From Armatimonadia bacterium (lineage in GTDB: Bacteria > Armatimonadota > Zipacnadia > UBA1398), in the NCBI GenBank assembly GCA_014730065.1, contig WJIW01000034.1:1-32610 (forward strand): a stretch of 32,610 bases of DNA, given 5' to 3'. Within the stretch, counting starts at the first letter, position 1. Each line of letters starts with the position of its first letter. The translations under genes and the position numbers were made by a program. Positions 28,847 through 32,610 of the stretch are shown piece after piece. The notes beneath the pieces were generated by a model that did not search any database, had not been told where the DNA came from, and worked only from the letters and a program-made list of their open reading frames with translations.

Positions 28847-31630
28847 CTACGGCTCCTGCCCCCAGATCACCACATCCGACGCGCGCTCCGGCGGGTCGAC
28901 GGTGAGGGACGCGATCTCGCCATCGCGTACGCTCGCCTGGATGACGGTCTGCCTGGGCGCGTGGAGCTTGAAGTCGGCATCCCAGCCCTCGGGCCAGGCG
29001 GGTAGCAGGTAGACGGTGTCCCCATCGACCTGCATCAGCAGCGACTGAACCGCCTTGAGCAGCACGCCGCCGTGATCCTGATCGGGCACCCAGTCGTAGT
29101 TGGGGCCCCAGAAGGCGGGGAAGCGTGAGCCCGAGTGCCACGAGCGGGCCCGCTGGACGATGTTGTCCCGCGCCTCCTCCTCAAGCCCCAGGTAGGCCAT
29201 GAAGATGTCGTCCTGCCGCCAGCCCGAGGCGCCGCGATCCCACCGGTGATGCAGGGCGTTGATGCCCCACTCCAGGTGAGGATTGCCCACGGCCACGAGC
29301 CGGAAGGGATACACGGCGTACAGCTCGGGGTTCTCTACGTTCGCTTTGTGCTCGTACCGCTCCGCGGGCGCCAGGGCGAGCCCGTCGGGGGTCTCGCGCA
29401 GGGGCAGCTCGGGGAGCTTCGAGCGGAAGCTGACCCAGAAGGGCCGGTCCACCTCGTCCACGACGTCATCGGGCAGGGCGAGGATGCGGTCGGTGGTGGA
29501 GATGAGGCCCGCCAGCTCGGGCATGGGGTTGGTCGTGTCCCACCACGTCTCGAGGGCCTGGGACGGGTGCATGACCAGCTTGCCGTCATCGTCCACATCG
29601 TAGTAGTTCAGGAAGAACTCGGCGATGGCCCGGGCCACGGGTAGGGTCTTGGAGCGGGTGAACCCGTCGTCACCAGTGTACAGGGCGTAGTCGAGCATGA
29701 GGTCGACCAGCTCGGGGCCCGAGACCCACTCCCACTTGTGATATCCACTGCGCTGCAGCTTGTCCTCCCGCTCCGCGGCGGGCGCGTCGTGGCCGTAGGT
29801 ATCGGGGAAGACGGCGCCCCACGGGAAGATGCACTCGGGGAAGTAGGCGCCCCGGAACCCGAAATACTCCTCCACCCGGTACTTGCACAAGGGAAAGACC
29901 TCATCCACGTACATCTCGAACAGGGGCTGGAGGAGGTCGAAGTCGCCCGAGGCGCACATGCTGATGTACGGTAGCCGGGTGTTCTGCCACCAGTAGCCGG
30001 GGCCCCACCGGCGATAGTCGGCATCGCCGTCATGGCCCTCATGGGGGACGGTGAAGATGGAGCCATTGAACTTGATGGGGTACTCGGCGCGACCCGCGCA
30101 GGCATTGATGAAGCGCTGAAGGGCGTAGCCGCGGCTGACCACGTAGGCGTCGGGCGCGCGCTCCTTGGGCTGGGCCGCTACCTCGTCGCCGCTCTGATAG
30201 AGCCTGATCCCGTCCAGCCCGATGACTGCGGCCACGTGGGTCCACTCGCCCGCGGGAAGCGTGCGGTCGGCGTTGAGGGTATCCTGGCCGGCGACGACGC
30301 GGAGCTGGCTCCCGGGGTAGGTGTCGAAAAGGAACCCATCGCCCTGGCCGGGGGTGACCTTATCGACGATGCGGCCGATCATGGCGTCGCCTTCGGGGCG
30401 TATCCATGCCTCCAGGGTCAGCTCAGCGGCCCCATCCCAACCCGCCGATCCGTCCAGCTCGCCGACGAGATCGGGGTGGCCGGAGTAGAGCTGCCCCGGG
30501 AGCTCGGCCGGCTGCTGCGCCGACGGCGTAGCTGCCAGCTCTCGCACCTGCTCGGGGCTCAGGACCTCCCCGTACACCCCGAGCCGGCCGATGTCGCCTT
30601 GGAACACGTTCCCGCCATGCTGGTCCATGCCGACGCGGAGGGCGTACTCGTTGGCCGGGTAGGCGCGCTGCACGCTGCCCTCGTTCTCGCGGAGGAAGAT
30701 CCAGCTCCGATCCCAGAAGGCCCGCCACCATTCATCGTGGGCGGCGGCCCTCTGGTCGACGTCGATGGACTGGGTCTCCTCGATGGCCTGGTCCATGGCT
30801 CGGAGCCAGTCGGCGGGGTCGGACGGATGGCGCGCGAGGCAGTAGACATTGAGCCGGTGCGCGTCGGATGCCGGCGCGAGAACCGTCGCCTGGTCGACCC
30901 GCCGCCCGCCGTCCGCGGTGATCACGGCACCGAAGACTCGGTTGGCGAGGATGTCGACGAAGTCCTCGTACCCGTCCAGGCCTTGGAACTCCATGGTCTC
31001 CTTGGGCCCGAAAGACTCGGCGTTGTAGTGGTACCAGCCGACCCGGTCATCGGGGCCCTGGAGGAAGACGTCGGGCTGGACGACGGACTGAAGCGGAGAG
31101 TAGGGATCGCTCACCCGGGAGGCGGCGGCGGGGGTGTAAGGCTCGGTTCGCCACGACTCGATGTGCGCCGTCATCCGCACCGCCTGCTCGCTGCGGCTGG
31201 TGAGGTGGATGACCGGGTGGTTGGCATCGACCCAGAGCCGGAGCTCGGCGGGGTTCGGGCCATCGATGGCCACCGTCATCCTGCCGTGCCGCAGGTCCAG
31301 GGTCTGGCGGATCTCGGCGCCATCGGTGAGGGGCGAAGGGCTCAGCGATACGCGCACCTTGCCCACCTTCAGGAGGTGCCCGCCGGCGCTCCAGCTATCC
31401 AGCCGGCCGATGTAGAAGTGGACATCGCCCTCGGGGTCCGCCCACGCGTTCAGGCCGATCTCGCCGTTGCCCAGGGGCATGGAGCCATGGTGGTCTTCGC
31501 TGGGCGATTCCCAAACGACGTTGAGATCGTCCAGGGCGGCGGGAGCGTCGGCCTTGGTCGGCCCGCCAAGGGCCATGGCGGCCATGGTCATGATGGGCAG
31601 GGCGAGGGCGCGGGCGGATCGGTGGGCCAT
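28847..31630 (-). CDS. secreted DUF5703/GH95-like glycoside hydrolase-type protein with inserted LamG-like segment
   Basis: Signal-like N-terminus; VVWESPSEDHHGSMPLGNGEIGLNAWADPEGDVHFYIGRLDSW; YALQRFINACAGRAEYPIKFNGSIFTV; YRRWGPGYWWQNTRLPY; insert with LTLEAWIRPEGD..LPAGEWTHVAAVIGLDGIRLYQSG. Confidence 0.8.
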   Translation of the reverse strand: MAHRSARALALPIMTMAAMALGGPTKADAPAALDDLNVVWESPSEDHHGSMPLGNGEIGLNAWADPEGDVHFYIGRLDSWSAGGHLLKVGKVRVSLSPSPLTDGAEIRQTLDLRHGRMTVAIDGPNPAELRLWVDANHPVIHLTSRSEQAVRMTAHIESWRTEPYTPAAASRVSDPYSPLQSVVQPDVFLQGPDDRVGWYHYNAESFGPKETMEFQGLDGYEDFVDILANRVFGAVITADGGRRVDQATVLAPASDAHRLNVYCLARHPSDPADWLRAMDQAIEETQSIDVDQRAAAHDEWWRAFWDRSWIFLRENEGSVQRAYPANEYALRVGMDQHGGNVFQGDIGRLGVYGEVLSPEQVRELAATPSAQQPAELPGQLYSGHPDLVGELDGSAGWDGAAELTLEAWIRPEGDAMIGRIVDKVTPGQGDGFLFDTYPGSQLRVVAGQDTLNADRTLPAGEWTHVAAVIGLDGIRLYQSGDEVAAQPKERAPDAYVVSRGYALQRFINACAGRAEYPIKFNGSIFTVPHEGHDGDADYRRWGPGYWWQNTRLPYISMCASGDFDLLQPLFEMYVDEVFPLCKYRVEEYFGFRGAYFPECIFPWGAVFPDTYGHDAPAAEREDKLQRSGYHKWEWVSGPELVDLMLDYALYTGDDGFTRSKTLPVARAIAEFFLNYYDVDDDGKLVMHPSQALETWWDTTNPMPELAGLISTTDRILALPDDVVDEVDRPFWVSFRSKLPELPLRETPDGLALAPAERYEHKANVENPELYAVYPFRLVAVGNPHLEWGINALHHRWDRGASGWRQDDIFMAYLGLEEEARDNIVQRARSWHSGSRFPAFWGPNYDWVPDQDHGGVLLKAVQSLLMQVDGDTVYLLPAWPEGWDADFKLHAPRQTVIQASVRDGEIASLTVDPPERASDVVIWGQEP

Positions 31631-31640
31631 GCTTCCCCTC

Positions 31641-32609
31641 CTAAGGGAGCTCCATGATCTCGATGTCGCGGTACCAGGTCTCGCTGGGAGGGCCGGAGTG
31701 GACTTGCAGGCCGATGATGCCCTCCCGGGGGATCTGGGGATCCTCCTCGGTGTAGTCCACCGTCTGGTGGCCGTTCACGTAGAGGCGGATGCGGGGGCCT
31801 TCGCAGCGGATCTCGTAGTCGTTCCAACCGTCTAGGTCGACGATGTCTTTCATCATCGCCTGGTCGACGGCGACGAGCATTCCGCGGCGCGATTCGTCGT
31901 ATAGGCAGCCCCAGTAGATGCCGTGGGCGTCGAAGTCGGCCTGGTACCCACTGACCTCGGAGCTACCCTCGACCCGATGGGAGCGGAACTGGATGCCGCC
32001 GTTGGCATCGACGGCTTTCACCTGCAGCCGCAGGATGAAGTCGCCGTATTCCTCGGTGGTGCACAGGAACTCGTTATGGGGGATGGGCTCCTCGAGGCTG
32101 CCGCCAACGATGGCGCCGTCCTCGATTCGGAAGGAGTCCTCCGTATCGCCCTCCCAGCCCTGGAAAGTCTCGCCATCGAAGAGGGGCACGAAGCCGAGCT
32201 CATCGGCGGCCCGCTGGGCCGCGGGATCGTCGCGCCCAGACAGAACCTCGATCAGGGTAAGCCGCAGCTCGGCATCGGCATCCTCGGCGGTCTCGATGAG
32301 GGTCTGGGTGACCGCGGTGCCCGGCATCTCCCGGACGGCGCGGAGGGCCATACGCCGCTCGGGCAGGTCGCTCGACACCAGGTACCGGCCGAGCAGATCG
32401 GCCGACGCGTCACCGCGCAAGATCATAGTCTGCCCGATGGCGGCGAGCCGGACGTGCGCGGGCATATCGGGGCTGCGCAGAGCGGCGTAGAGCGCCACCG
32501 CGTCCGCGGTGCGGCCCTCCTCGACACAGGTGTCGGCGCAGGCGATGGCGGGCCCGATGATGGCCGCGGTCTCCTCGGGTGAGCCTTCCTGCAGGCCGCG
32601 GAGGAGCAC
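31641..32609 (-). CDS. DUF1080 (3-keto-disaccharide hydrolase-type) protein with N-terminal HEAT-like region, 5'-truncated by window end
   Basis: FVPLFDGETFQGWEGDTEDSFRIEDGAIVGGS..YGDFILRLQVKAVDANGGIQFRS..WNDYEIRCEGPRIRLYVNGHQTVDYTEED; N-terminal helical repeats; ORF open at window edge. Confidence 0.88.
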   Translation of the reverse strand: MLLRGLQEGSPEETAAIIGPAIACADTCVEEGRTADAVALYAALRSPDMPAHVRLAAIGQTMILRGDASADLLGRYLVSSDLPERRMALRAVREMPGTAVTQTLIETAEDADAELRLTLIEVLSGRDDPAAQRAADELGFVPLFDGETFQGWEGDTEDSFRIEDGAIVGGSLEEPIPHNEFLCTTEEYGDFILRLQVKAVDANGGIQFRSHRVEGSSEVSGYQADFDAHGIYWGCLYDESRRGMLVAVDQAMMKDIVDLDGWNDYEIRCEGPRIRLYVNGHQTVDYTEEDPQIPREGIIGLQVHSGPPSETWYRDIEIMELP

Positions 32610-32610
32610 G

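Noticed and set aside
30032-31657. 541-aa plus-strand ORF
   Set aside because: Antisense to the DUF5703-like gene; no recognisable domain.

Overview
High-GC bacterial chromosomal window, densely packed with protein-coding genes. I did not recognise any rRNA, tRNA, CRISPR array, transposase or phage gene. Left to right: a TPR protein; a conserved hypothetical; a GH106-like glycoside hydrolase; a minus-strand run of a TIM-barrel-like protein, a PAS/GAF hybrid histidine kinase and a PAS histidine kinase; a plus-strand operon of a zinc-ribbon/TM/TOPRIM-like protein, an AsnB-like ATP-pyrophosphatase lacking Cys2, and an SSS symporter; a secreted protein; an HD-domain protein; a minus-strand housekeeping cluster ileS-lspA-lgt-rluD-tgt; a divergent ketol-acid reductoisomerase homologue; a TatA-like protein; a cNMP-binding protein coupled to a trypsin/PDZ protease; a rhomboid protease; a DsrE-like protein; a DUF5703/GH-type protein with an inserted LamG-like segment; and a partial DUF1080 protein. 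The carbohydrate-gene content suggests a lineage such as Planctomycetota, Armatimonadota or Latescibacterota, but taxonomy is not established. The best candidates for something undescribed are the three-gene operon at 11091-15261, the KARI-like protein with substituted catalytic-motif residues, and the apparently permuted LamG insertion. All family calls are from reading motifs in the translations; no database search was run.
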